NCBI GenBank assembly: GCA_902512415.1
Contig: CABXJB010000006.1
Span: 1 to 39,354, forward strand
From: an uncultured Alphaproteobacteria bacterium
GTDB taxonomy: Bacteria; Pseudomonadota; Alphaproteobacteria; HIMB59; GCA-002718135
DNA: 39,354 nucleotides
Direction of reading: 5' to 3'
Positions within the stretch are counted from its first letter, which is position 1, and each line of letters begins with the position of its first letter. The translations under genes and the position numbers were made by a program. Positions 8,394-17,493 of this stretch are shown in pieces. The notes under the pieces were generated by a model. The model saw only the letters and a program-made list of their open reading frames with translations. It had not been told where the DNA came from and made no database searches.

Positions 8394-10761
8394 ATTAAAA
8401 TTAACTTTTTTTTCTATATTAGCTATAATAATATTATTTTTATCTGGTTTTTTTATCCAAAATTTTAGAATTGACGCTTCATCAGATACATTAGTTGCAC
8501 AAAATGACGAAGAATTTAAGTATTATAACAGTTATAACAAAGTTTTTAATTCAGATAATTTCTTAGTACTCGCTGTAGAAAAAAAAGGTGAAATTGATAA
8601 AGAGTTTATTAAAAATTTTGAATCAATATCATCAAAGTTATTAAATTTAAAACCCGTTTCCCATGTTTTTAGTTTTATTGACGCCCCTATTCTATTTCTC
8701 AATAATACTACTCTTACAGAGTTGAACAGTAGTAACATTGAAAACTTAAGAAATTCTAATTTAGACTTAAAAGAAGTAATTAAAGAATTTTCTAATAATC
8801 CAGTTTATTTAGATCAAATTATAAATAAGAAAGCTAATGTTTTCTCTATAGTTATTTACCTAAAAGAAAATTTAGAACTAATTACAGCTAAAGAAAATTT
8901 TAAAAATTTAATTATTTCTAAAAAAGAATACCTTTCTATCAAAACCTTTTATGATGAAGAAAGAAATAATCTTATCAAAAACATAAGAAAAATCATTAAA
9001 GGATCAGACACAAAACAATCTTATTATCTAGGTGGTGTTGAAATGATTGCAAGTGATGTAATAAATTTTGTCAAAAATGACATAATTGTATTCAGTATTT
9101 CAGTCATTTTAATAATTACTGCTGTTTTATTCTTTATTTTTAGGCAAATCATATGGGTAATTATATGTTTATTAAGTTCTTCTTACTCAATTGTTGTAAT
9201 ATTTGGTATACTTGGATTTACACAAATTGAAGTTACTGCAATCTCATCAAATTTTTCCGCATTGATATTCATCTTATCGGTGTCAATGAATATACATATA
9301 ATTAATTATTATAGACTGCTTGAATATAATGAGCAAAATTTGTCAATTACATTAAAAAATATGTTTTGGCCCTGTCTTTATACAACACTAACAACAATGG
9401 TTGCTTTTGGATCCCTAATTATTACTGACATCAAACCCATAATAGACTTTGGTTTTATAATGATAATTTCTCTTATTATATCATTATTTTGCTCTTTTAC
9501 TATTCTTCCATTTCTAATTTATATATTTCCGATTAATTTTAGTCTGAATAATAATAAAAATATCTTAAAAATTAATTTCATATCTATAGTTTTAAATCAC
9601 CACAAAAAAATTCTTGTCGTAAGTTTGTTTTTATTCATAGGATCTGTTGTAGGTGCATCTAATTTGGGTGTAGAAAATAGTTTTGTAAATTATTTTAAAA
9701 AAAATACTGAAATATATAAAGGGATGAAGTTAATAGATGATGAATTAGGTGGAACAACTCCCTTAGATATTATTCTAACATTTAATAAAAATGATGAATT
9801 GTCACTAATAACTAATGATAATGATGAAGAGATTATTGATGATTTGGAATTAGAAGAGGATTTTTTTGATGATGATATTTTTTCAGATAATATAAATGTC
9901 AATTGGTTTTCTGAGAATAAAATTGAAATGATATCAATTATACATAAATATTTAGAAAGCAGAGATGAAATTGGTAAAGTGCAATCTATTCTATCACTAA
10001 TTGAATTAGCAAATTTAATTAATAAAAAACCATTAGGTATCTTTGAACTATCTGTTCTATATAAAGAAATTCCTGAAACATACAAAAAGGATCTTATTTA
10101 TCCATATCTCATAATAGATAAAAATATGGCAAAAATTTCTGCCCGAGTAAAAGATTCAGAAAAAATAAATAGAAAAAAAATTATTAAAGAAATAAATCAT
10201 TTTATAGAAAATAATAAAAATACATCTTTAGATGATTATAGGGTGAATGGTTTATTGGTTCTTTATAATAATATGTTAGATTCTTTATTTGAATCTCAGA
10301 TAAAATCATTAGGATTTGTAATTATTTTAATATTTATAATGTTCTTAATATTATTTAGATCTATTAAATTAAGTATATTAGCAATAATACCAAATATTTT
10401 TGCATCTTCTTTTATTCTAGGAATTATTGGTTTTTTATCTATCCCATTAGATATAATGACAATTACGATAGCTGCAATAACTATAGGTATTGCGGTAGAC
10501 AATACAATTCATTATTTGTATCGTTTTACTGAATTTAAAAAAAATAATAAAATGATTGAATCAATAAGTTTAACAAATATGAGTGCTGGTTTAGCGGTAC
10601 TAACAACATCAATGACTATCGCTCTAGGATTTTCAGTTTTGAGTCTTTCTAGTTTTATTCCAACAGTTATTTTTGGAATATTTACATCCATGGCAATGAT
10701 ATTTGCCATGATTGGTGTATTATTTTTTTTACCATCATTATTAATATTATTTGAAAAATGA
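8374..10761 (+). CDS. MMPL/RND-superfamily exporter
   Basis: This is a 795-residue polytopic protein of the RND superfamily (predicted-exporter / MMPL type). One membrane helix at about residues 10-27 is followed by an extracytoplasmic domain, then a block of five helices at about 233-382. A helix near 410-428, a second extracytoplasmic domain and a final five-helix block at about 643-793 complete the duplicated plan. The second block contains TIAAITIGIAVDNTIHYLYRF, with the conserved Asp of the relay helix. Substrate is unknown; relatives move lipids, hopanoids or other hydrophobic molecules. A very acidic segment lies at about residues 480-508. Translation probably starts at a TTG inside alr, and the end overlaps the next gene by four bases, so it is cotranscribed with dnaB and alr. 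The usual occupant of this position in many alphaproteobacteria is radA. Confidence 0.85.
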   Translation: MRENLSKLKLTFFSILAIIILFLSGFFIQNFRIDASSDTLVAQNDEEFKYYNSYNKVFNSDNFLVLAVEKKGEIDKEFIKNFESISSKLLNLKPVSHVFSFIDAPILFLNNTTLTELNSSNIENLRNSNLDLKEVIKEFSNNPVYLDQIINKKANVFSIVIYLKENLELITAKENFKNLIISKKEYLSIKTFYDEERNNLIKNIRKIIKGSDTKQSYYLGGVEMIASDVINFVKNDIIVFSISVILIITAVLFFIFRQIIWVIICLLSSSYSIVVIFGILGFTQIEVTAISSNFSALIFILSVSMNIHIINYYRLLEYNEQNLSITLKNMFWPCLYTTLTTMVAFGSLIITDIKPIIDFGFIMIISLIISLFCSFTILPFLIYIFPINFSLNNNKNILKINFISIVLNHHKKILVVSLFLFIGSVVGASNLGVENSFVNYFKKNTEIYKGMKLIDDELGGTTPLDIILTFNKNDELSLITNDNDEEIIDDLELEEDFFDDDIFSDNINVNWFSENKIEMISIIHKYLESRDEIGKVQSILSLIELANLINKKPLGIFELSVLYKEIPETYKKDLIYPYLIIDKNMAKISARVKDSEKINRKKIIKEINHFIENNKNTSLDDYRVNGLLVLYNNMLDSLFESQIKSLGFVIILIFIMFLILFRSIKLSILAIIPNIFASSFILGIIGFLSIPLDIMTITIAAITIGIAVDNTIHYLYRFTEFKKNNKMIESISLTNMSAGLAVLTTSMTIALGFSVLSLSSFIPTVIFGIFTSMAMIFAMIGVLFFLPSLLILFEK

Positions 10762-11303
10762 TTGAAAATTTTATAATTCCTTTTGATTACATATTATTAG
10801 CTATTTGCAGCTTAGTAATAATTTTTTGTTTTTGGAGAGGTGTCATTGCATCTATTTTAGGATTACTAACTTGGATAGGGTCAATAATAATAACAATTTA
10901 TTTTTACAGTGATTTATCATTTTTTATAAACTCACAACTACTTAATATTAATATATTGAAAGATTATGATCAAATTACAAATATACTTTCAACTTTGATA
11001 TCTATTCCTATAATTTTTCTTATTTCATTATTTATATTAAAAAAAATCAGAAAAATTATATCTTCGGATATTGACAAACAAATTTTAGGAGTAATGATTG
11101 ACAAATTATTTGGTTTTGTATTTGGATTTATATTTAACTATATAATTTTTAGTACAATAATTTATTTTACTAATAATTTTGAGTTTTTAAATTTCTTATA
11201 TGATTGGATGTTAGACAATTCCTATTTACTAAAAACATTAGACGGTTTTAATAATAACTTAATTATTTCTATATTTGGTATGGAGGAACAGGCCACTAAT
11301 TAA
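10758..11303 (+). CDS. cvpA: CvpA-family membrane protein
   Basis: CvpA-family inner-membrane proteins have four predicted helices; in E. coli the protein is needed for colicin V export and affects envelope robustness, but its biochemistry is unclear. The 181-residue sequence starts with IPFDYILLAICSLVIIFCFW, then RGVIASILGLLTWIGSIIIT, matching the family's start (D-I-LL-I--S-I-G--RG-V-E-LSL--WI-A). Hydrophobic segments lie at about residues 10-27, 30-50, 70-92 and 115-140. It begins in an ATGA overlap with the exporter gene. The 3' end overlaps the convergent der gene by eight bases. In many alphaproteobacteria purF follows cvpA; here it does not. Confidence 0.85.
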   Translation: MIENFIIPFDYILLAICSLVIIFCFWRGVIASILGLLTWIGSIIITIYFYSDLSFFINSQLLNINILKDYDQITNILSTLISIPIIFLISLFILKKIRKIISSDIDKQILGVMIDKLFGFVFGFIFNYIIFSTIIYFTNNFEFLNFLYDWMLDNSYLLKTLDGFNNNLIISIFGMEEQATN

Positions 11304-12585
11304 ATGGATTTTTTGCTGAGGTAAAAATCAAATTAACTTTAGAGTCTTCAATTTTAAATGTTCTGATAAAATTATTAACAAGATAAGTTTTATAATTTTG
11401 TTTAATTTCTTTTGAAAAATTTGAGAAAATTTTAATTGTTAATGGTGATGTGTTTATTTGAACTGCATATTTAAATTTTACTGACTTTCTTTTTATTAAA
11501 GGATGAGGTTTATCGTCTGTTGATTTTTTTAAACAAGCATTTAATTTACTAGTGGGTATTTTTTTAATTATTCTTTTAGATTTAATAAATAATGTAGATT
11601 GTAATTTATTAACATTAGATTTATTTTTTGCAGAAATAAATATAATTGATAAATTTTTAGTTTGAGAATATGTTTCTTTTACTATTAGTTTAGTTTCTTT
11701 AATAAATGAATTTTTATTTTTTATGGTATCAATCTTATTAAATACTATAAGAACTGAGCTGGACTGATTAATCAATATATTTAAGATTTTTTTTATTTGT
11801 GAATCAAATCCATTATTTGAATCAATTAGCATTATACATAAATTAATTCTATTAATTATTTCGAGAGACTTTCTTATTGCTTTAAAATTTATGGAGTTAT
11901 TATCAATTTTATTTTTTTTGAAAATACCTGCTGTATCAACTATTTTAAATGATTGTTTTTTATAATTATAAGTATCTTCAACAAAATCAGATGTAGTTCC
12001 AGGGACAGGACTAGTTGTTATTCGATTATAACCTATTAAAGAATTAGCTAATGTACTTTTTCCAGCATTAGGTTTACCAAAAATGGCAATTGAATAAAAA
12101 GATTGATTTTTTGTTTCAATTTCTGCATCAAATTGTTCTAAATATTCATAAAATTCTTCGATTCCAAGATTATGTGCACACGAAATAAAAAATACTTTTT
12201 TAATTCCAAATAAATTTATATTCAAATCTTTTTCATTATTATCATCTTTATTAATTATTAGTATGATCTCTTTATTTAAAACTCGTAATTTATTAATTGA
12301 TTGAATTTCATTATCAAAATTTTTTTCTTTAAAATCAATAAGGTATATAAATTTATCCGCTAAATTAAATAATTCAGCAAAATGAATTTTATTTATTTTG
12401 TCATTTAGGATGACAACTCCTGGAGTGTCATAAATAAATACATTTTTGAAGTCCTTAACACAACTTTTATGCCAATCTCTTGTAGTTCCTTCTTCTTTGT
12501 GTATAATATTATTTCTTCCAGAAGTTAATATATTGTAAAGAGATGATTTCCCAGCATTGGGCTTACCTATCAATAAAAAATTCAT
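11296..12585 (-). CDS. der: Ribosome biogenesis GTPase Der (EngA)
   Basis: Der is a tandem-domain GTPase needed for 50S subunit assembly. The 429-residue protein has two complete G domains. The first has GKPNAGKSS at about residues 7-15, DTPGVV and NKDD; the second has GKPNAGKSTLANSL starting at about 169, TSPVPGTTSDF, DTAGIFKK and FNKIDTI. A C-terminal KH-like domain includes KHPLIKRKSVKFKY-like residues (here KPHPLIKRKSVKFKYAV) and FIRTFKI. The first G domain is compact and has shorter connecting loops than E. coli Der (490 residues). It lies two bases or fewer from the bamB-like gene, in the conserved yfgM-bamB-der order. Confidence 0.95.
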   Translation of the reverse strand: MNFLLIGKPNAGKSSLYNILTSGRNNIIHKEEGTTRDWHKSCVKDFKNVFIYDTPGVVILNDKINKIHFAELFNLADKFIYLIDFKEKNFDNEIQSINKLRVLNKEIILIINKDDNNEKDLNINLFGIKKVFFISCAHNLGIEEFYEYLEQFDAEIETKNQSFYSIAIFGKPNAGKSTLANSLIGYNRITTSPVPGTTSDFVEDTYNYKKQSFKIVDTAGIFKKNKIDNNSINFKAIRKSLEIINRINLCIMLIDSNNGFDSQIKKILNILINQSSSVLIVFNKIDTIKNKNSFIKETKLIVKETYSQTKNLSIIFISAKNKSNVNKLQSTLFIKSKRIIKKIPTSKLNACLKKSTDDKPHPLIKRKSVKFKYAVQINTSPLTIKIFSNFSKEIKQNYKTYLVNNFIRTFKIEDSKVNLIFTSAKNPFN

Positions 12586-12586
12586 T

Positions 12587-13765
12587 TTAAAAAATTACAG
12601 TTTTACCACTTTTAGTATAAACAATAATATTTTGCTTTTCAAAAGATATATTATCAACCTTTCCTACATCTAAATTAGTAATTTTAATTAATTCTTTGTT
12701 GTTTATTGTTAATACATCGCCATTTCTTAAAAATAACTCAATATTTGTTTTATAATTTCTAACTGCAACTATATTAGATTTTTTTGATATTTTATTATCA
12801 TTTATTAGCCAATAGGTTTTACCATTAATAGGATTAATAGCATGAAGATAATTTCCTTCTTTCAAAATAATTGAATTATTAAAAAAAATATTTGATGATG
12901 AGGAATTTATATATTTTTTAAAAAGAATAAATTCATCTTTAAAAATATCTAAAGTATAAAGATAATTTCCTTCATCGATATAGAATAAATAATTATCATA
13001 AACATTAATTTTATCTTTTGTGTTATTTAAAGAACTAATTAATGGCAATTCATCAAATTTAGAATTATGCAATGTACCAAGATTAAGATCAATTGCTCCA
13101 GTACTATTATTAGGTAAAACAAAATACAATATATTAAAAAAGCTTGCTATTTGACCGCCTTTAGCCTGAAAAACTGGAAGGTCCTGGTAAGATTCAGACC
13201 ATATTTCAGTTCCATCTTGTGATAACAAACTTCTAACCTCATCAACATATAATAGAATAATTTGCTCACTAGATAAAATTAAATGTGTATTTAGCATTTT
13301 ATTAGAATCATATTTCCAAATTATTTCTCCATCCAAATTCAATCTTAATATTGTGCCAGATTTAAAAGCTAAAAGAAAAGAATTATCAAAATATTTTAAA
13401 GAAATTAATGGATCTTCATCATTGGTTAATTGTAATTCTTTATAAGAAATTAAATCGCCAGTTTTATAATTAAAATTATATAATTTATTATTTTTGTAAG
13501 CATAGATCTTATCATTTTCAATAATAACATTATTAAAATATTGATTATCATTTTTAAATTTTTTTAATCTTACCTTGTTCTCAAGATTTATTTTTACATC
13601 AATTGTATTGTCAATATTTATTTTTGCACTATCAATACTTTCAATTAGAGGTGCTTCATATTTTTTTATTTGTATTTTTTCATAAACTGTTTTTGTACTA
13701 CAAGAGCTCAGAAAAAAAACAAATGCGATTAAAAAGATACTTCTATTTATTAGAGAAAAACTCAT
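12587..13765 (-). CDS. bamB: BamB-like outer-membrane assembly lipoprotein
   Basis: BamB is a beta-propeller lipoprotein of the BAM machine that inserts outer-membrane proteins. The 392-residue sequence starts with a lipoprotein signal peptide: MSFSLINR, a hydrophobic core, and a lipobox LSSC with the acylated Cys at residue 22. The rest has repeated propeller blades seen as G-x-(I/L)-x-W elements, for example LNLDGEIIWKYD, SQDGTEIWSES and INPINGKTYWLIND, matching PQQ-like repeats. Sequence similarity by eye is moderate, but the placement between a YfgM-like gene and der is the classical context. Its start overlaps the upstream gene's end by 23 bases. Confidence 0.85.
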   Translation of the reverse strand: MSFSLINRSIFLIAFVFFLSSCSTKTVYEKIQIKKYEAPLIESIDSAKINIDNTIDVKINLENKVRLKKFKNDNQYFNNVIIENDKIYAYKNNKLYNFNYKTGDLISYKELQLTNDEDPLISLKYFDNSFLLAFKSGTILRLNLDGEIIWKYDSNKMLNTHLILSSEQIILLYVDEVRSLLSQDGTEIWSESYQDLPVFQAKGGQIASFFNILYFVLPNNSTGAIDLNLGTLHNSKFDELPLISSLNNTKDKINVYDNYLFYIDEGNYLYTLDIFKDEFILFKKYINSSSSNIFFNNSIILKEGNYLHAINPINGKTYWLINDNKISKKSNIVAVRNYKTNIELFLRNGDVLTINNKELIKITNLDVGKVDNISFEKQNIIVYTKSGKTVIF

Positions 13766-14417
13766 GAATTTTATTTACTCTTTCCTTTATGGCAGATGAA
13801 GCAACCTCAGAGTTAATTATACTATTATACATATCGTTAACTTCTTTAAAGTTTTTGTATTCAATATTATTTTTTTCAACTTCTAAAATTTTTGTTAAAT
13901 AAACAAGCTCTAATTTTGTACTTTGATAGGGCACTAATTCATCATTTATATAAGTAATAAAATCATTAATTGCTTGAGAATAATCTAGTGATAAATTAGA
14001 AAAATTTAAATCAATAAATTGATAGGTAGCCCTTGAAGCAATTGCTGATTTATATATTGGATCTAAATTTTTGTTATTTAGGAGATCAAAATATAGAGTT
14101 ATGGCCTCTTGATTGTTTTTTTGTTCAAGATTAACTTTAATTAATTCTAATTTAGAAAGAATACCATAAAAATTATTTTGATTACTGAGCTTAGTGATTA
14201 TATCAGTGATTGCAGTTATATCTTCAAGATTTTGCACTTTAAAAAATGCAATACTATTTTTTTGAATTTTATTAGAAGAGTAATTGGAATAAATTTGAAA
14301 AGACAAGAATAATACAAAACATAATGATACAAAAATAATTATATTTCTTAAATTCGATTTAACTATATTGGTCAATTGTCGTAAAAAATTCATTTTACTT
14401 ATTGTATTTTCATTCAT
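13743..14417 (-). CDS. YfgM-like membrane-anchored TPR protein
   Basis: The 224-residue protein has a cytoplasmic N terminus, one membrane helix at about residues 26-46, and an alpha-helical periplasmic domain containing weak TPR-like repeats (for example QEAITLYFDLLNNKNLDPIYKSAIASR). This layout and the gene order fit YfgM, a periplasmic helper at the SecYEG translocon that works with chaperones; similar alphaproteobacterial proteins are annotated as tetratricopeptide-like or DUF2659. It is followed by, and overlaps, the BamB-like gene, so both likely serve envelope-protein traffic. The assignment rests mainly on context and topology, not on strong motifs. Confidence 0.7.
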   Translation of the reverse strand: MNENTISKMNFLRQLTNIVKSNLRNIIIFVSLCFVLFLSFQIYSNYSSNKIQKNSIAFFKVQNLEDITAITDIITKLSNQNNFYGILSKLELIKVNLEQKNNQEAITLYFDLLNNKNLDPIYKSAIASRATYQFIDLNFSNLSLDYSQAINDFITYINDELVPYQSTKLELVYLTKILEVEKNNIEYKNFKEVNDMYNSIINSEVASSAIKERVNKIHEFFSNK

Positions 14418-14418
14418 T

Positions 14419-14967
14419 TTATTTCCATTTTATGGAACATCCAAAACTATTAAATTGTTTTTTAGGGCCCATGCCTTCATTTTTTATTTTTACCATAGCG
14501 TTATATAATTCTCTATCAATTTCCTTATTATCAGACTTCATTACTCCAGAGTCTATTCTGCCCCTATAACACAATAAATTTTTATTATTAAATGCAAAAA
14601 TATCAGGTGTGCAAACAGCCCCGTATTCTGTTGCTACTTCTTGTGTTTCATCATAAAGATAAGGAAAGTCAAAATCATATTTTTTTGCAAAAATTTTCAT
14701 ATTTTCATATGAGTCATCAGGGTATTGCAGAACATCATTAGACATAATGGATATTGTATTTATAGACAATTTGCTTAATTCTTTTGCTTCTTTACTTAAT
14801 CTTTCTGCAATAGACATAACATATGGACAATGATTACAAATAAAAGCAATTACTGTCCCATTTACTCCAGTAATTGCATTTAACGATAAAATTTTACCAC
14901 TAATATCTAAAAGATTGAACTCAGGAGCTTTCCACCCCAATTTATCATTTGCAGCATTTACAGACAT
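14419..14967 (-). CDS. Thioredoxin-fold redoxin (AhpC/TSA-ResA type)
   Basis: The 182-residue protein has a peroxiredoxin/ResA-like fold signature: APEFNLLDISGK at residues 14-25, the redox motif FICNHCPYV with Cys44 and Cys47 (a C-N-H-C pair), and the cis-Pro region YGAVCTPDIFAF, which is the thioredoxin cis-proline loop. No signal peptide is visible, so it is probably cytoplasmic. Proteins with CNHCP(Y/F)V are widespread in bacteria as 'thioredoxin family protein', but their substrate is not known. The stop lies one base before the YfgM-like gene's start. Its start is only 23 bases from the divergent DUF2794 gene. Confidence 0.85.
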   Translation of the reverse strand: MSVNAANDKLGWKAPEFNLLDISGKILSLNAITGVNGTVIAFICNHCPYVMSIAERLSKEAKELSKLSINTISIMSNDVLQYPDDSYENMKIFAKKYDFDFPYLYDETQEVATEYGAVCTPDIFAFNNKNLLCYRGRIDSGVMKSDNKEIDRELYNAMVKIKNEGMGPKKQFNSFGCSIKWK

Positions 14968-14990
14968 GATTTTTTTGTTATATTAAATTT
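14968..14990. promoter_or_regulatory. 23-base divergent spacer with overlapping -10 elements
   Basis: The spacer contains GTTATATT at 14977-14984. Read rightward it gives TATATT (14979-14984), six bases ahead of the DUF2794 ATG. Read leftward it gives TATAAC (14982-14977), nine bases ahead of the redoxin ATG. If these are real -10 boxes, both transcripts would start at or next to their start codons (leaderless or almost so), and polymerase could not occupy both promoters together. The -35 regions would fall inside the opposite coding sequences. Confidence 0.4.
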
Positions 14991-15326
14991 ATGATTTCAT
15001 TATCATCTACCCATATATCAAACAATAATAATCTTTTTTTTTCTAAATCAGAATTAAGCAAAATACTTAACTGCTATTTTGTCGGGGTATCAAATGGAAA
15101 TTGGAAAGATTATGCTTTGAATTTTAAAAAAAATGAAGCTATTTTTTCATTTTATAAGCATACTCTAGCTTCACCTGATTGCGTTTTAAAAAAATATAAA
15201 GAAAAAAAGAAAAAGAAAACTCTTTTCCAACTGTTAATTAATAACAAAAAGAATAGTAAATTTGAAGATATAGATAAATTAATCTCTTCAATTAAAAGAT
15301 CACAATTATTTATAGTAAATAAGTAA
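14991..15326 (+). CDS. DUF2794 family protein
   Basis: This small basic protein of 111 residues matches DUF2794, a family of unknown function found almost only in alphaproteobacteria. The diagnostic part is GNWKDYALNFKKNEAIFSFYKHTLASPDCVLKKYKEKK, which aligns with the family's GEWRDYAIDFxxxxAVFSxFRRxxExPxYxIEK. The family's later part is degenerate here: a run of lysines (KEKKKKKTLFQLL) replaces the usual linker. It is divergent from the redoxin gene and ends two bases from the convergent guaA. No catalytic motif is recognised. Confidence 0.75.
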   Translation: MISLSSTHISNNNNLFFSKSELSKILNCYFVGVSNGNWKDYALNFKKNEAIFSFYKHTLASPDCVLKKYKEKKKKKTLFQLLINNKKNSKFEDIDKLISSIKRSQLFIVNK

Positions 15327-15328
15327 AA

Positions 15329-16879
15329 CTATTCCCACTCAATTGTACCAGGAGGTTTTGATGTAAAGTCATATAAGACTCTATTTACTTCGTTGACATT
15401 ACTTATAATTTTTTTAGAAATTTCTATTAAATCTTTTTTGCTAAACATATAAAAGTCAGCAGTCATTCCATCAACAGATGTTACAGCTCTTAAAGAAATA
15501 GAATAATTATAAGTTCTCTCATCACCCATTACTCCTACCGATTTAATTGGTAGTAAAACGGCAAAAGCTTGCCATATATCTTTATAAATATTATTCTCTT
15601 TTAAATAGTTTATGAAAATATTATCAACTCTTTGAAGAATATCAATTTTTTTTACATCTACTTCGCCGGGTATTCTAATAGCAAGACCAGGACCAGGAAA
15701 TGGGTGTCTATATAATAATTCAGATCTAATTTTTAATTTTGCTCCTAATAATCTTACCTCATCCTTGAAAAGATCTTTCAGGGGTTCAACAATTTTTAAA
15801 TTCATCTTCTTAGGTAGTCCTCCAACATTATGATGACTTTTGATTTTAGCAGTAGGGCCTCCAAAGAAAGGAATACTCTCTATAATATCAGGGTAGAGAG
15901 TGCCTTGTGCAAGATATTCAACTTCTTTGATTTTTTTTGCCTCTTTTTCAAATACTTCTATAAAAATTTTTCCAATTATTTTTCTTTTCTTTTCTGGATC
16001 TTGAATATTTTTTAATTTTGATAAAAAAATCCTAGAAGCATCAACTCTAATAAAATTATTTCCAAACTTTTTTTTGAAAATTTTTACAACTTCATTTGAT
16101 TCTTTAAATCTTAATAGTCCATGATCAACAAAAATGCAGAATAAATTTTTTTTAATAGCTTTATAAAGCAAAAAAGAGGTAACTGTTGAATCTACACCTC
16201 CTGATAATCCACAAATAACTTTTTTATTTTTTAAATTGCTTTTTAAATCCTTAATTTTATTATTGAGAAAATCTTCCAGCTTAAATTTTTTCTTAACTTG
16301 GCAAATTTTAAAAAGAAAATTTGATAAAATCTTTTTTCCTTCTAAAGAATGATATACCTCAGGATGAAATTGTAAGCCAAAAAGTTTCTTTTTTTTATTC
16401 TCAATTGAAGAAATAACACTTTTACTTGATAATGAAGTTATGATGAAACCCTTAGGTTCTTTTTCTATATGATCACCATGAGACATCCAAACTTGATTGT
16501 TTTTTTTAACACCTAAAAATAATAAAGATTTATTTTTTAAATCAATTAAAGAATGACCATACTCTCTAGAACTTGATTGACCAATTTTTCCATTAAATTC
16601 TTTGCAAAGTAATTGAAGTCCATAGCAAATACCTAATATAGGTATATTTAACTTTAAAATTTTTTTTTCTAACTTAGGAGATTTTTTACCTTTAACAGAA
16701 TTAGGTCCACCAGACAATATTATACCTGATAAATTTTTATTTTCTAAAATGATTGATTTAATTTTATTATAAGGATGAACTAGACAATATACATTTTGCT
16801 CTCTAATCTTTCTGGCAATTAATTGAGTGTACTGAGAACCGTAGTCAATAATTAAAATCATTTCATTAGTTTTTTGCAT
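15329..16879 (-). CDS. guaA: GMP synthase (glutamine-hydrolysing)
   Basis: GuaA converts XMP to GMP using glutamine-derived ammonia and ATP. The 516-residue protein has a class I glutamine amidotransferase domain with Cys85 in GICYGLQLL and the His-Glu pair in LQFHPEVYHS. Next is an ATP-pyrophosphatase domain with the PP-loop GLSGGVDSTV at about residues 220-229. The C-terminal dimerisation domain contains RHPFPGPGLAIRIPGEV and ends in TSKPPGTIEWE, the conserved GMP synthase terminus. rlmE lies immediately upstream with no gap. Confidence 0.97.
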   Translation of the reverse strand: MQKTNEMILIIDYGSQYTQLIARKIREQNVYCLVHPYNKIKSIILENKNLSGIILSGGPNSVKGKKSPKLEKKILKLNIPILGICYGLQLLCKEFNGKIGQSSSREYGHSLIDLKNKSLLFLGVKKNNQVWMSHGDHIEKEPKGFIITSLSSKSVISSIENKKKKLFGLQFHPEVYHSLEGKKILSNFLFKICQVKKKFKLEDFLNNKIKDLKSNLKNKKVICGLSGGVDSTVTSFLLYKAIKKNLFCIFVDHGLLRFKESNEVVKIFKKKFGNNFIRVDASRIFLSKLKNIQDPEKKRKIIGKIFIEVFEKEAKKIKEVEYLAQGTLYPDIIESIPFFGGPTAKIKSHHNVGGLPKKMNLKIVEPLKDLFKDEVRLLGAKLKIRSELLYRHPFPGPGLAIRIPGEVDVKKIDILQRVDNIFINYLKENNIYKDIWQAFAVLLPIKSVGVMGDERTYNYSISLRAVTSVDGMTADFYMFSKKDLIEISKKIISNVNEVNRVLYDFTSKPPGTIEWE

Positions 16880-17470
16880 TTATTTAATAAAGTTTCTTGC
16901 AACAATGAAAATTTCAGATGAATCTTTTCTTGATGAGTCTGGTTTAAAATATGAAACTAATTTAAATTTATTCCTAAGTTTATTAACCAATTCTTTTTCT
17001 TCACTACCTTTCCATATTTTTGCTACAAAATTACCACCATTAACTAAAATTTTATCTTGAAGATCAATTATATCAAATAGCATTATTGATATCCTTAAAT
17101 GATCTGTAGATTTATGACCAGTAGTATTTGGAGCTATATCTGACAGAATTAAATCAAAATAATTTTCCTGTTTATCATAATTAAATTTTAAATAATCTTC
17201 TTTGTAAAAAGCAATTTGAGGATGGTTTATCTTAAGATCTAATAGATCAATAGCTGTAATTTCTATTTTTGGATTTATCTCCAAAACTGCCTGACTCCAA
17301 CCTCCTGGTGATGCACCAAATTCTATTATTTTTTTTGATTCTTCTATAATTCGAAATTTATTCTCAATTTCTATAAGCTTATAAGCAGCTCGACTTAAAT
17401 AGCCTTGCTTTTTAGCTTTTTTTACATAAAGATCTCTGTTTTGACGACTTAACCAATCTTTTGATTTCAT
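16880..17470 (-). CDS. rlmE: 23S rRNA (uridine-2'-O-)-methyltransferase RlmE
   Basis: RlmE (FtsJ/RrmJ) methylates the 2'-O of U2552 in the A-loop of 23S rRNA in nearly mature 50S subunits. The SAM-binding region IIEFGASPGGWSQAVLE is followed by the K-D-K-E catalytic set: Lys in SRAAYKLIEI, Asp in LILSDIAPNTTG, Lys in NFVAKIWKGSEEK, and Glu in SSEIFIVARNF. I chose the ATG at 17470 (MKSKDWLSRQ, about 196 residues), because the upstream extension to a GTG at 17527 adds 19 hydrophobic residues not seen in the family. The stop touches the start of guaA. It is divergent from the efflux adaptor gene. Confidence 0.93.
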   Translation of the reverse strand: MKSKDWLSRQNRDLYVKKAKKQGYLSRAAYKLIEIENKFRIIEESKKIIEFGASPGGWSQAVLEINPKIEITAIDLLDLKINHPQIAFYKEDYLKFNYDKQENYFDLILSDIAPNTTGHKSTDHLRISIMLFDIIDLQDKILVNGGNFVAKIWKGSEEKELVNKLRNKFKLVSYFKPDSSRKDSSEIFIVARNFIK

Positions 17471-17493
17471 TTGTACATACAAGTTAAAGACTA

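Noticed and set aside
9690-10085. 131-codon open frame on the minus strand inside the MMPL exporter
   Set aside because: It is a shadow of the acidic region (Asp/Glu codons read as Ser/Ile on the other strand), giving a Ser-rich non-protein-like sequence.
15181-15240. Frameshift or decay in DUF2794 because of the Lys-rich run
   Set aside because: The frame stays open on both sides, and the A-rich codons fit the genome's composition. The C-terminal helix pattern continues, so it is read as divergence, not breakage.
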